Below are positions 16,642 to 25,926 of a stretch of 64,000 nucleotides of DNA, piece by piece. Origin of the DNA: F22 sp963678855 (lineage in GTDB: Bacteria > Bacteroidota > Bacteroidia > Bacteroidales > Bacteroidaceae); the NCBI GenBank assembly GCA_963678855.1, contig OY787448.1:248001-312000 (forward strand). Direction: 5' to 3'. The first letter of the stretch is position 1. Each line of letters starts with the position of its first letter. The position numbers and the translations under genes were made by a program. Under the pieces are notes generated by a model. The model was not told the origin of the DNA, ran no database searches, and saw only the letters and a program-made list of their open reading frames with translations.

Positions 16642-18948
16642 TTAGAGTTCCATCATATCTTGTAGGACGCTTAGATCTGCTTTAGTGACTTCTTTGATTT
16701 GAAGCATCTCGTTGCAGTCATCTACTAGAGCAGCTTCGATTTGGGCTTGTTTGCCCTTATCTAATTCTATGCTGTTATATAGTGCTAGGTAGGCTTGAAA
16801 CTGATTTGTTTTACCCATAAAGAAGGTAATGTAGAGCATGTTCTGCAGGGCTAGTTTGTCGTGCAGGGTAGCTGCTTTACAATACTTGGTCAAGTCGTCG
16901 ACTTCTATAATGTCTTCTGCAGGACTCTTATAGGTTTTATCGTCGGCAGAGATCACTAGGTCTTGATATTGTTGCGCTTTGTCTAGTTGCCAATCAAATA
17001 GGAAGGCCCAGGCCAATCCTTGCCAGATATACATCAGGTTCTTGCCTTCTTCTTCGTAGTGGAAAAGCAGACGTTGGTAGATGTGAATGGCGTCTTTAAT
17101 ACGGCCCACCTTGATATAGGCACCAGCGGCATTGAAGGACAGTTTGTCGTCTGGTTCTTCTACGTTTTCGTAGAGCTCGATATACAGTTTTTGACCTTTC
17201 AAGTAGTCCGAATGGTCTTTAGACAAAGAGTAGAAATATGCTTCGCGTCGTCTCAACCAAAAAGCTTCGTCTGTAGTGAGGCTACGTCTTTTGCGGATGG
17301 TTCTAATCAAGTTTATTGGTTCTGGAAACTCTGCTTTCTCATCTGCTGTAGCTGTGCCTTTGTAGAGTTTATCTTGGGCGTAGACGATATGACGGATAGT
17401 GTCGAAGCGGCAGTTGTCATAATCTAGTGGTAGACGTAGGGCTTCGACATAGCATCTGTGTGTCGATAGGAAGTCGGCATATTCATCGATTGGGAGTTGT
17501 AGGCCTAGCTTCTTGACAAGGCAATCGGTCTTATCAAAGGCGGTATTGATATTAAGAGACGTTTGCTTAAATTCTTTACCTTCTTTAAGAGTCAAATAGC
17601 GATTAAGATCGTGAAGAAAATGGCGAGTCTCATTGATAGGATGCGCATTGCGCTCTTTCATGTCATCGGCCATAGCTTCCCATGCTTCGGTATCGCCTTC
17701 CATCTTCATCAGGATGGCTTCACCTACGTGTTCGCCCATTTCATCGATTAGTTTCAATAGACTATGTTTGTCGTTGTCACACATCATGGCGCTGTCGCAG
17801 ACACGACGTAGACGTTCGCTTAGCTCGGTCTTTTCAAGCACTATTTTAAGCTCTGGATGACGAAAATCGAATGGCATCAACCAGTTGACTTGACGGTTGT
17901 AGAATGCTAGTCGTTTCAGCGGCATAAAGGTCATATAGTAGATATCATGGCCTTTTTCGTTGAGCTCACCAATACGCTGCATATTGCTTTCGACTTCTTT
18001 AGAGAGGCCGTATTCTGGGTGCTTACGAATCATCTCATCGTCTGAGTTCATGGCTTTATGCATGTCTTGTGTCAGACCTGGGATGATGTCTTCTTTGAAG
18101 ATCTGAATAAGGTGTGGTGTGTAGAGGTTTTCTATCATGATTTGGTAGATCTGCATAAACTCACGCTTGTGGTCGATATGCATATCTTCGTCGTAGATAA
18201 AGAACTTCTTAAAGGATGATTTATCCCACTTGGGTATGCGTACTCCATTTTCTTGTTCGTAGCTTTGTTGTTCATATAAAAGCATCAAGAGTTTAGCGCG
18301 GTAGCGCAGATGAGCATCGGCATCATCTGAGGCGATAATGGACAAGATATTGGCCTTGGTGTAGTCTGGCTTGGCGTGCAAGCTGAGGTAGATACCGGTA
18401 AGGATAAACATTCTATCGGTGGTCTCTAGGGAACTGTGATTCCAGATTTCCATAAAGCGGCCAGTATCTTCTACACGCCATGGCATGGCGAAACGAAGGG
18501 TGTCGATAAATTGGTCGCGTACGTGGTAAAATTCGGTATCACGGGCATCGGCTAGAGCAACTAGGGTTTCTCCTTGTTCCATCAAGCTTTTATTGGCGGT
18601 GCTGCCTCTATGATTGGTGTAGTACTGTGGGTAGGCATACACGCAGTGCAGGTAGGCCATACAGCAGTGTACATCGGATAGAAGTTGACTGACAAGCTGA
18701 TTGAATATATTCTCACGCTCAGGGTCTTTCATGCCCTGCAGGATGTAGTGACGCATGGACTGGTAAGTGCCATACACTGGACTAGCTGATGGGAGCAATT
18801 GGGCAAATTCTGAGCTGTAATGACGAGCCTCGTGGTATCGTTTAAGCGCCGCTGACATGCGCTTTTTGTCTAGCAGTTCGATCACGTCTTGCAGGATGTT
18901 GTAGACGGTCTTGGCGTCGCCTGCATTGATCATGGCTATATCTCTCAT
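16642..18948 (-). CDS. Large TPR-like helical protein, 768 aa, unknown role
   Basis: The frame opens at 19074, but a TATATTTG box at 18977-18984 places transcription start near 18973, so MRDIAMINAGDAKTVYN at 18948 is the likely start. The protein is acidic, helical and soluble, without signal peptide. The C-terminal part holds TPR-like helices (FNAAGAYIKVGRIKDAIHIY, then WQGLAWAFLFDWQLDKAQQY). The rest is not recognised. It is divergent from the LytM-like gene. TPR regions mediate protein-protein contacts; nothing more can be said. Confidence 0.75.
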   Translation of the reverse strand: MRDIAMINAGDAKTVYNILQDVIELLDKKRMSAALKRYHEARHYSSEFAQLLPSASPVYGTYQSMRHYILQGMKDPERENIFNQLVSQLLSDVHCCMAYLHCVYAYPQYYTNHRGSTANKSLMEQGETLVALADARDTEFYHVRDQFIDTLRFAMPWRVEDTGRFMEIWNHSSLETTDRMFILTGIYLSLHAKPDYTKANILSIIASDDADAHLRYRAKLLMLLYEQQSYEQENGVRIPKWDKSSFKKFFIYDEDMHIDHKREFMQIYQIMIENLYTPHLIQIFKEDIIPGLTQDMHKAMNSDDEMIRKHPEYGLSKEVESNMQRIGELNEKGHDIYYMTFMPLKRLAFYNRQVNWLMPFDFRHPELKIVLEKTELSERLRRVCDSAMMCDNDKHSLLKLIDEMGEHVGEAILMKMEGDTEAWEAMADDMKERNAHPINETRHFLHDLNRYLTLKEGKEFKQTSLNINTAFDKTDCLVKKLGLQLPIDEYADFLSTHRCYVEALRLPLDYDNCRFDTIRHIVYAQDKLYKGTATADEKAEFPEPINLIRTIRKRRSLTTDEAFWLRRREAYFYSLSKDHSDYLKGQKLYIELYENVEEPDDKLSFNAAGAYIKVGRIKDAIHIYQRLLFHYEEEGKNLMYIWQGLAWAFLFDWQLDKAQQYQDLVISADDKTYKSPAEDIIEVDDLTKYCKAATLHDKLALQNMLYITFFMGKTNQFQAYLALYNSIELDKGKQAQIEAALVDDCNEMLQIKEVTKADLSVLQDMMEL

Positions 18949-18976
18949 AGTTCTGTTATTTTCGTTATTTGTATGA

Positions 18977-18984
18977 CAAATATA
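18977..18984 (-). promoter_or_regulatory. -7 box TATATTTG for the TPR-like gene
   Basis: Minus-strand TAnnTTTG match; it excludes the first 42 codons of the longer open frame and supports the start at 18948. Confidence 0.6.
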
Positions 18985-19059
18985 CTGAAAGTCGGGGAAA
19001 TCGCTCGGATTTGAGTAAAAAAAGTTGGACGGAAAGGCGTGATTTCCCCTATTTTGTCG

Positions 19060-19067
19060 TATTTTTG
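19060..19067 (+). promoter_or_regulatory. -7 box TATTTTTG right before the LytM-like gene
   Basis: TAnnTTTG match whose last base lies 7 bases before the ATG at 19075. The leader would be only a few bases. Confidence 0.55.
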
Positions 19068-19074
19068 TCGTCAC

Positions 19075-19893
19075 ATGAGAAAAAAACTCTTTGCTTTTAG
19101 ATATCGCATTACAATTAGTAATGAAAAGAAAGGTCGCGACGTGACTTCTTTCCGCATCTCACATGCTTCTGTGCTGATGTGGATACTGTCATTTGTGGCC
19201 CTTGCTTTTATTGCGACATTTATTCTGATTGCGACGACACCATTGAAACAGTTGCTTCCTGGGTACTTAAATACGCAGGCTCGTAGACAAATTGTGTCGA
19301 ATGCGCTAAGACTAGATAGTCTGAAGCAGGCTACGGATATTCAAAAGCAATATATCGCGAACTTCCAAAACATTATGTCGGGGGATATTCCGATTGATAG
19401 TGTACAGTCGATGGATAGTCTTGCGGGATATGTAAATGATACTTTGATGGAAACGACGCCGCTTGAAATGCAGTTTCAAGGGGAGTATGAAGCCAGAGAA
19501 AGATATAACTTAACAACAATCACTGCGAAGGCGCGGGGGAATGAACTGTTGTTTATGCCACCGGTTAGGGGGCTGATGATGAAGCCAGATTTGAAGGAGG
19601 AGAAGGACTATGGGGTCTGGATATCTGCGGAGAAGACGGCGCCGATTACGGCGACTATGAGTGGAACGATCTTTACGGCACAGCAGCTGAAGGGTGGTTT
19701 CTTCTTGATTAGTATTCAGCATCCACAGGGATTTGTCTCGTCGTATCAGGCGCAGGGTAATATGCTTGTGAAGCAAGGTGATAAGGTGAATACTGGACAG
19801 GTATTGGCGCACTTTACGGATGGTGATGTCTTGCACTTCTCGATGTGGAAACAGGGAGAGGCAATCAATCCTGAGCTTATTATCGTGTTCTAA
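19075..19893 (+). CDS. LytM/M23-like membrane protein, probably non-catalytic, 272 aa
   Basis: A short cytosolic N-terminus (MRKKLFAFRYRITISNEKKG), one transmembrane helix (about residues 38-60) and a periplasmic region ending in a LytM fold: GTIFTAQQLKGGFFLISIQH, KQGDKVNTGQVLAHF and LHFSMWKQGEAINPE. Active M23 enzymes have HxxxD and HxH zinc ligands. Here the first His is replaced within GVWISAEKTAP and the last motif is L-H-F rather than H-L-H-F, so zinc binding is unlikely. Such proteins act as activators or scaffolds of cell-wall hydrolases. It stands at the head of dxr-rseP-rlmD. Confidence 0.8.
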   Translation: MRKKLFAFRYRITISNEKKGRDVTSFRISHASVLMWILSFVALAFIATFILIATTPLKQLLPGYLNTQARRQIVSNALRLDSLKQATDIQKQYIANFQNIMSGDIPIDSVQSMDSLAGYVNDTLMETTPLEMQFQGEYEARERYNLTTITAKARGNELLFMPPVRGLMMKPDLKEEKDYGVWISAEKTAPITATMSGTIFTAQQLKGGFFLISIQHPQGFVSSYQAQGNMLVKQGDKVNTGQVLAHFTDGDVLHFSMWKQGEAINPELIIVF

Positions 19894-19949
19894 ACGTAAA
19901 ATAACCGAGTTTCTTGTGGCTTCTGTGTGGAAGCACAAACAAAACAACT

Positions 19950-21140
19950 ATGAATAAACAAAACAATGACTTTTCTGCCTCGACTAAGAGGCTTGCTATA
20001 TTGGGCTCGACTGGGAGTATCGGGGAACAGACCCTTGATATCGTGGGAGCTCACCCAGATTGTTACAGTGTGTATGCTATCACAGCAAATAATCAAGTGG
20101 ACCGCTTGATTGAGCAGGCTAAGGAGTTTAAGCCTAAGGTGGTAGCTATCGCCAACGAGGCGCACTATACGAAATTGAAGCATGCTTTGGCTGATATGCC
20201 AGAGATGGAGGTGGTGGCTGGTTCTAAGGCGATCGCTGATCTTGTAACAGCTCCAGAAATCGATACGGTAGTCACTGCTCTAGTGGGCTACTCTGGACTT
20301 CTCCCTACTATCAATGCGATTAAGGCGAATAAGCAGATTGCACTGGCGAATAAGGAAACGCTGGTGGTGGCTGGTGATCTTGTGATGAATCTGGCTAAGA
20401 GACATCATGTGGAGATTTTACCTGTAGATTCTGAGCACTCGGCAGTATTCCAATGTCTTCAAGGTGAGGATATGAATAGTGTGGAGAAGATTATCTTGAC
20501 GGCTTCGGGTGGCCCTTTCCGTACGCTTTCTCTTGACAAGATGCGTCATGTAACGCCTGAACAGGCGCTGAAGCATCCCAACTGGGATATGGGGGCGAAA
20601 ATAACGATCGATTCGGCGACGATGATCAATAAGGGGTTTGAGATTATTGAGGCGAAGTGGCTCTTTGATCTGCAGCCTGAAAAGATTGATGCAGTGGTGC
20701 ATCCGCAGAGTATCATTCACTCTATGGTGCAGTTTAAAGATAGTAGCATCAAGGCGCAGATGGGTCTTCCAGACATGCGCTTGCCTATCTTGTATGCGTT
20801 GTCTTATCCTAACCGTATGTGTAGCTGCTTGGAGAGATTAAATATGTGGGAATGCCCTACTCTGACGTTTGAGCAGCCTGACTTGGAGCGTTTTCGCAAC
20901 TTAGCTTTGGCGTATCGTGCTATGGAACGTGGTGGCAACTCGGCGTGTGTGATGAATGCGGCCAATGAGGTGGCTGTGGCATCGTTCTTGGCAGAGCGTG
21001 TATCTTTCTTGGGCATGAGTGAAGTAATAGAGCAGTGTATGGAACAGGTCGATTTTATCGCGCATCCTACACTGGACGATTATATACAAACAGACGCAGC
21101 GGCGCGCTGTATGGCTACAGAGATTATTGATAAGCTGTAG
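19950..21140 (+). CDS. dxr: 1-deoxy-D-xylulose 5-phosphate reductoisomerase
   Basis: Converts DXP to 2-C-methyl-D-erythritol 4-phosphate with NADPH, the committed step of the non-mevalonate isoprenoid pathway. Seen: the NADPH-binding LAILGSTGSIGEQTLDIV, ALVGYSGLLPT, the metal site PVDSEHSA, TASGGPFR, HPNWDMGAKITIDSATMINK and VHPQSIIHSMV. Start chosen at ATG 19950 (MNKQNNDFSASTKRLAILGS), since the longer frame adds only a non-homologous 12 residues. 396 residues fits the family. Followed by rseP after 54 bases, an order common in bacteria. Confidence 0.97.
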   Translation: MNKQNNDFSASTKRLAILGSTGSIGEQTLDIVGAHPDCYSVYAITANNQVDRLIEQAKEFKPKVVAIANEAHYTKLKHALADMPEMEVVAGSKAIADLVTAPEIDTVVTALVGYSGLLPTINAIKANKQIALANKETLVVAGDLVMNLAKRHHVEILPVDSEHSAVFQCLQGEDMNSVEKIILTASGGPFRTLSLDKMRHVTPEQALKHPNWDMGAKITIDSATMINKGFEIIEAKWLFDLQPEKIDAVVHPQSIIHSMVQFKDSSIKAQMGLPDMRLPILYALSYPNRMCSCLERLNMWECPTLTFEQPDLERFRNLALAYRAMERGGNSACVMNAANEVAVASFLAERVSFLGMSEVIEQCMEQVDFIAHPTLDDYIQTDAAARCMATEIIDKL

Positions 21141-21194
21141 CGATGTACTTGAGAATTGAATCTGAAATAAGAAATTAAAATTTAAAGAAACTGT

Positions 21195-22517
21195 ATGGAA
21201 ATTATCCTGATTCGTGCATTGCAGTTGATGCTTTGCTTAACTATCCTTGTGACGCTCCATGAGTTAGGTCACTTCGTGTTTGCTCGTTTATTCAAAGTGC
21301 GTGTTGAAAAGTTCCGCCTTTTCTTCGACCCTTGGTTTTCGCTTTTCCGCTTTAAACCTAAGGGGAGCGATACCGACTGGGGTATCGGATGGTTGCCGCT
21401 TGGTGGCTATGTGAAGATCTCGGGGATGATCGATGAGTCGATGGACACGGAGCAAATGATGAAGCCTGCTCAACCTTGGGAGTTTCGTAGCAAGCCAGCA
21501 TGGCAAAGACTATTGATTATGATCGGTGGTGTGGTGGTCAACTTCATCACGGCATTTGTGATCTATTCAATGATTCTACTTGCTTGGGGGGATACGTATG
21601 TGCCACTGGATAAGGTCAACATGGGTATGTCGTACAATGAGGCGGCTATCAAAATCGGGTTCCAAGACGGTGATATCTTGCTTCGTGCGGATGAAGAAAG
21701 ACTGGTCAAGTATGATTCTGAAGCTATCCGCTCTATCGTGAATGCAAAAGAGGTGCATGTACTACGTAATGGCCAAGAGGCTGTAGTCAATATTCCTCAA
21801 AATTGGATGTTGCAGTTGATGGAGGATGGTTCTCCATTTGCGGATTATCGTTATCCATGTGTAGTGGATAGTGTGTTGCCTAATAGCTTTGCGGCTGGCA
21901 TCGGTATGAAAAAGGGTGCTGAGATTGTGGGCTTTGGCGATAAGAATGTGGCGGCATATGCAGACTTGAGAAAGTTGCTTGCAAAGGCTGATACGACTGG
22001 CACGACTACGATTGCGTATATGCAAGATGGTGTGCGTCATGAAGGTGAGGTCGCGCTTTCTAAGGATTTCCGCCTAGGTATCTTCCGTATGCCTGCTACA
22101 GAGTATCTTCCTGTAGAAAAGACTAGTTACAATTTGATTAACTGCTGGGGTGCTGGTATCAACATGGGGTGGAACACGCTGAAGGGTTATGTAAGTGATA
22201 TGCGTTATCTGTTTACTGAAAAGGGAGCGAAGAGTGTCGGTGGTTTCGGTACTATTGCGAAAATTTTCCCTCCTACTTGGGACTGGTATCTTTTCTGGAA
22301 GATGACGGCATTTATCAGTGTCATCCTTGGTTTCATGAATATCTTGCCTATTCCTGCATTGGATGGTGGGCATGTGATGTTCCTTGTCTATGAGATGATT
22401 GTGGGCAGAAAGCCTAGCGATAAGTTTATGGAGTGGTCGACGATGATCGGTATCTTCTTGCTTTTCGGGCTGATGATTTACGCGAACTTAAATGATATTA
22501 TAAAGGCCTTCTTTTAA
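21195..22517 (+). CDS. rseP: Site-2 intramembrane metalloprotease RseP
   Basis: Zinc protease that cuts membrane proteins such as anti-sigma factors within the bilayer. The active site TLHELGHFVFARLF is in the first helix (about residues 20-33) and the second zinc-binding motif NILPIPALDGGHVMF in the C-terminal helices. Between them lie two PDZ-like regions (GFQDGDILLRADEERL; VVDSVLPNSFAAGIGMKKG). 440 residues is normal for the family. It lies between dxr and rlmD, probably one transcript from the promoter at 19060. Confidence 0.95.
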   Translation: MEIILIRALQLMLCLTILVTLHELGHFVFARLFKVRVEKFRLFFDPWFSLFRFKPKGSDTDWGIGWLPLGGYVKISGMIDESMDTEQMMKPAQPWEFRSKPAWQRLLIMIGGVVVNFITAFVIYSMILLAWGDTYVPLDKVNMGMSYNEAAIKIGFQDGDILLRADEERLVKYDSEAIRSIVNAKEVHVLRNGQEAVVNIPQNWMLQLMEDGSPFADYRYPCVVDSVLPNSFAAGIGMKKGAEIVGFGDKNVAAYADLRKLLAKADTTGTTTIAYMQDGVRHEGEVALSKDFRLGIFRMPATEYLPVEKTSYNLINCWGAGINMGWNTLKGYVSDMRYLFTEKGAKSVGGFGTIAKIFPPTWDWYLFWKMTAFISVILGFMNILPIPALDGGHVMFLVYEMIVGRKPSDKFMEWSTMIGIFLLFGLMIYANLNDIIKAFF

Positions 22518-22546
22518 GGAGGTGATTCAATAGATTAATTTTTACA

Positions 22547-24010
22547 ATGGCAAGAAAAAGAAAACCTCTTCCGTTACTGGAGAATATCACGATCACGGAT
22601 GTGGCTGCTGAAGGCAAGTCTTTGGTGCGCGTGGATGATATGGTGGTGTTTGTACCGTATGTGGTACCTGGTGATGTGGTAGACCTGCAAATTAAAAGAA
22701 AGAAGAAAAAGCACGCAGAGGCGGTTGCTGTAAAATTTCATAGCTATAGCCCGGACCGTACGGAGCCGTTCTGTAAGCACTATGGTGTGTGCGGGGGCTG
22801 TAAATGGCAGATTCTTCCTTACGAATTGCAAATTGCAAACAAGCAACAGCAAGTTGTGGACAACTTGACTCGCTTGGGGAAGGTGGAGCTTCCTGAAATC
22901 TCTCCTATCCTTGGGAGTGCTAAGACGCAACGTTATCGCAATAAGCTGGAGTTTACTTTCAGCAATAAGCGTTGGTTGACAGAAGCAGAAATCAAGGAGA
23001 ATGTGAAGTATGATGTGATGGATGGACTTGGTTTCCATATCTCTGGTGCGTTTGATAAGGTGCTGGATGTCACTGAGTGTCATCTTCAGGATGAAATCAA
23101 TGATGAGTTGCGTAATGCGGTTCGTGCGTATGCGCATGAGCACGGCTTGTCGTTCTTCGATATCCGCCAGCAGGTGGGTTTGTTGCGTAATATGATTGTG
23201 CGTACGAGCTCTACAGGTGAGTTGATGGTGATTCTTGCGTGTCAAGTGCACGAGGAAGAGGAGCGTCAACAAATGATGGAGCTTCTAGCGTATCTTGACG
23301 AGAAGTTCCCTCAGATTACGTCGCTTCTCTATGTGATTAATAACAAGAAGAACGATACGATTGGTGATCTTGATATTGAGACATTCAGTGGAAAGGATCA
23401 TATGTTTGAGGAGATGGAGGGTCTTCGCTTTAAGATTGGACCGAAGTCTTTCTATCAAACAAACTCGGAGCAAGCGTATGAGCTATATAAGGTGACTCGT
23501 GACTTTGCTGGGCTGACTGGTGAGGAACTAGTATACGACTTGTATACGGGTACGGGTACGATTGCCAACTTTGTAGCGCGTCAGTGTCGTGAGGTGATCG
23601 GTATCGAGTATGTGCCTGAGGCGATTGAAGATGCGAAGATCAACGCTGAATTGAACGAGCTGAACAATACGAAGTTCTATGCTGGGGATATGAAAGATAT
23701 GTTGACTACGGAATTTATCGCTGTGCATGGTCGTCCTGATGTGATCATCACGGATCCTCCTCGTGCTGGTATGCACCAAGATGTAATCGACGTGCTTCGC
23801 TTTGCTGCTCCTGAACGTATCGTGTATGTAAGTTGTAACCCTGCGACGCAAGCGCGCGACTTGCAGCTTTTGGATGATATGTATAAGGTGGCGAAGGTGC
23901 AACCTGTAGATATGTTCCCTCATACGCATCACGTGGAAAATGTGGTGCTTCTTGAGAAGCGTCCTGAGCCGTTGGTAAAGGAAGTGCCTGCTGAAGAAGA
24001 AGAGAAGTAA
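22547..24010 (+). CDS. rlmD: 23S rRNA (uracil-C5)-methyltransferase, RlmD/RlmCD type
   Basis: Methylates U1939 (and U747 in dual-specific forms) of 23S rRNA using S-adenosylmethionine. Seen: an N-terminal TRAM domain (ITDVAAEGKSLVRVDDMVVF), a 4Fe-4S Cys cluster CKHYGVCGGCKWQ, the SAM motif YDLYTGTGTIANFVARQC, VIITDPPRAGMH, and the catalytic Cys in VYVSCNPATQARDLQLL. The acidic C-terminal tail is extra. Which uridine is modified cannot be told from sequence alone. It starts 29 bases after rseP. Confidence 0.92.
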   Translation: MARKRKPLPLLENITITDVAAEGKSLVRVDDMVVFVPYVVPGDVVDLQIKRKKKKHAEAVAVKFHSYSPDRTEPFCKHYGVCGGCKWQILPYELQIANKQQQVVDNLTRLGKVELPEISPILGSAKTQRYRNKLEFTFSNKRWLTEAEIKENVKYDVMDGLGFHISGAFDKVLDVTECHLQDEINDELRNAVRAYAHEHGLSFFDIRQQVGLLRNMIVRTSSTGELMVILACQVHEEEERQQMMELLAYLDEKFPQITSLLYVINNKKNDTIGDLDIETFSGKDHMFEEMEGLRFKIGPKSFYQTNSEQAYELYKVTRDFAGLTGEELVYDLYTGTGTIANFVARQCREVIGIEYVPEAIEDAKINAELNELNNTKFYAGDMKDMLTTEFIAVHGRPDVIITDPPRAGMHQDVIDVLRFAAPERIVYVSCNPATQARDLQLLDDMYKVAKVQPVDMFPHTHHVENVVLLEKRPEPLVKEVPAEEEEK

Positions 24011-24037
24011 TCTTACTGAAAAGATACTATATATAAT

Positions 24038-24065
24038 GTGTGCCTGGTCTTATGACTGGGCACAC
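24038..24065 (+). terminator. Hairpin terminator after rlmD
   Basis: GTGTGCCTGGTC (24038-24049) pairs with GACTGGGCACAC (24054-24065) with two G-T wobbles, then eight T residues. Confidence 0.85.
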
Positions 24066-24076
24066 TTTTTTTTGAC

Positions 24077-24154
24077 GTATATAATTGCTGGCTTTTATAT
24101 ATATAAAAGGAGTGCAATGGAGTATATAAAAGCGCGCTTTTATATAGGTGTAGG
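24077..24154 (+). repeat. Dispersed palindromic intergenic repeat, copy A
   Basis: Contains two perfect palindromes: 24092-24109 (CTTTTATATATATAAAAG) and 24123-24146, whose centre is AAAAGCGCGCTTTT, separated by AGTGCAAT. A related element in inverted orientation lies at 53982-54063. Both copies sit directly after a terminator. Confidence 0.65.
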
Positions 24155-24340
24155 TGAGCAAAGATATACTTGTACCATCAACCATCAATAATAACAGTCT
24201 GAAATTATGATTTTTGGCATTGGAGGCACTTTTTCAGGTCGGTTATTTAACAATATTCACGTATCGAAGCCCTGATAATTTGTCAATATTTCTTGGGTGT
24301 TATTCAACAGCATTTTCTTCGTAAAAAAACAGCTTTTCCT

Positions 24341-24372
24341 TTTGCTGGTATGGCAATAAGTTATTACATTTG
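24341..24372 (+). promoter_or_regulatory. Promoter of rseC-rnf (TTTG-N20-TACATTTG)
   Basis: TTTG at 24341-24344 and TACATTTG at 24365-24372, an excellent match with 20-base spacing, 37 bases before the rseC start at 24410. Confidence 0.75.
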
Positions 24373-24409
24373 CGCTGTTTGTAAACTCGACTTTGCAAAT
24401 TTAAAAGTT

Positions 24410-24826
24410 ATGACAGAAAATATATCACATTCGGGTGTCATCACATCGATTGATGGTTCCCACATTATAGTACGCATACTACAGACTACTGGGTGTGCGT
24501 CGTGCAGTGCCAAGGGCATGTGCAATAGCGCAGAAAGCAAAGAACATGATATCGATATTATAGATAATTCTGGCCAATGGAAGGTCGGAGACCAAGTACA
24601 GGTCATCGGGAGTACACAGATGGGACTTAAAGCGGTGCTTTTGGCTTTTGTCATGCCGTTTCTAGTACTTGTTGGTGTGCTTTTCTTGTGTATAGCAGGA
24701 TTGGGGATGGAAGAAGTACGTGGTTCTGGATATGCATTGGGAGCTACAGCTCTATATTATCTGGTATTATCTCGTTTTAAGCTGGTGCTTAAAAATAAGT
24801 TTGCCTTCCACATTGAAGCCGAGTAA
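24410..24826 (+). CDS. rseC: RseC/MucC family protein (SoxR-reducing type)
   Basis: 138 residues starting MTENISHSGVITSIDGSHII. The cytosolic part has the family Cys cluster TTGCASCSAKGMCNSAE, and two membrane helices follow (MGLKAVLLAFVMPFLVLVGV and a second near residues 105-125). RseC homologues reduce or maintain redox regulators and are often found next to rnf genes, as here (74 bases before rnfB). The promoter rules out the longer upstream frame. In Bacteroidota the target is not established. Confidence 0.9.
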   Translation: MTENISHSGVITSIDGSHIIVRILQTTGCASCSAKGMCNSAESKEHDIDIIDNSGQWKVGDQVQVIGSTQMGLKAVLLAFVMPFLVLVGVLFLCIAGLGMEEVRGSGYALGATALYYLVLSRFKLVLKNKFAFHIEAE

Positions 24827-24900
24827 GCTCCAGTGCAGGCAAACATGAAACTATGGAGAATAATAATAAAATTGACCTATAAATTAACGGACTGATTCTT

Positions 24901-25911
24901 ATGAATGGAATTATGATTGCAGTAATCGCGATTGCGGCTATTGGACTGATAGCTGCGGCTATTCTCTATCTGGCTTCTAAGCGTTTTGCTGTGTATGAAG
25001 ACCCGCGTATTGCGGAAATTAACGAGGTGTTACCTCAAGCCAATTGTGGCGGTTGTGGCTATCCTGGATGTAGTGGGTTTGCCGCTGCCTGTGCAGGTGC
25101 CGAGAATCTCGATGACCTTTTTTGTCCTGTAGGAGGACAGCCATGTATGCAGGATGTAGCTAGCATCATGGGCTTCGAAGCTAAAGAAGCGACTCCTAAA
25201 GTGGCTGTGGTAAGATGTCAAGGATCTTGTGACCACCGTCCTCGTACGTCTCAATATGACGGTGCGATGACTTGTGCAATAGCTGCGGTGACTTATGGTG
25301 GTGAAACTGGATGTACGCATGGATGTCTTGGTTGTGGTGACTGTGTTACTGCTTGTGCTTTTGACGCTATCCATATGAATCCGGAAACTGGCCTACCAGA
25401 AGTTGACGAAGAAAAATGTACGGCTTGTGGTGCATGTGTGACGGCTTGTCCAAAGAACATTATCGAACTACGCAACAAGGGTAAGAAAGACCGTCGCGTA
25501 TTTGTATCTTGTGTCAATACTGACAAGGGTGCAAAAACACGTAAGGCTTGTGATGTAGGTTGTATCGGTTGTGGTAAGTGTGTCAAGGAATGTCCATTCG
25601 ATGCAATCACTCTAGAAAATAATGTGGCTTATATCGATTACGAAAAGTGTAAGCTATGTCGTAAGTGTGTGGCTGTATGCCCTACTCACGCTATCGTTGA
25701 GGTAAACTTCCCTGCTAAGAAGCCTAGAGTGGCTGTTGTCAAAAAAGCAGAGGGTGCTGCTCCAGCGGCTAAACCAGCTACAAAACCAGCTGGAAATGAG
25801 GCTCCTGTAAAAGAAGTGCCAGCAAAGGGAGCTCCTAAGACGGAAGCTAAACCATCTGCAGTTCCTGCGGAAGCGGCTCCAGTAAAGGAATCACCAAAAT
25901 CTAATGCTTAA
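24901..25911 (+). CDS. rnfB: Rnf complex subunit B, iron-sulfur protein
   Basis: Electron entry subunit of the ion-pumping ferredoxin:NAD oxidoreductase. One N-terminal helix anchors it, followed by the Fe-S motif ANCGGCGYPGCSGFAAAC (about residues 48-66). Four ferredoxin-like cluster motifs follow: CLGCGDCVTACAF, CTACGACVTACPK, CIGCGKCVKECPF and CKLCRKCVAVCPT. That is more than the two in enterobacterial RnfB. The C-terminal 55 residues are an Ala/Pro/Lys-rich tail. Confidence 0.96.
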   Translation: MNGIMIAVIAIAAIGLIAAAILYLASKRFAVYEDPRIAEINEVLPQANCGGCGYPGCSGFAAACAGAENLDDLFCPVGGQPCMQDVASIMGFEAKEATPKVAVVRCQGSCDHRPRTSQYDGAMTCAIAAVTYGGETGCTHGCLGCGDCVTACAFDAIHMNPETGLPEVDEEKCTACGACVTACPKNIIELRNKGKKDRRVFVSCVNTDKGAKTRKACDVGCIGCGKCVKECPFDAITLENNVAYIDYEKCKLCRKCVAVCPTHAIVEVNFPAKKPRVAVVKKAEGAAPAAKPATKPAGNEAPVKEVPAKGAPKTEAKPSAVPAEAAPVKESPKSNA

Positions 25912-25926
25912 CCATACAAATAGTAT

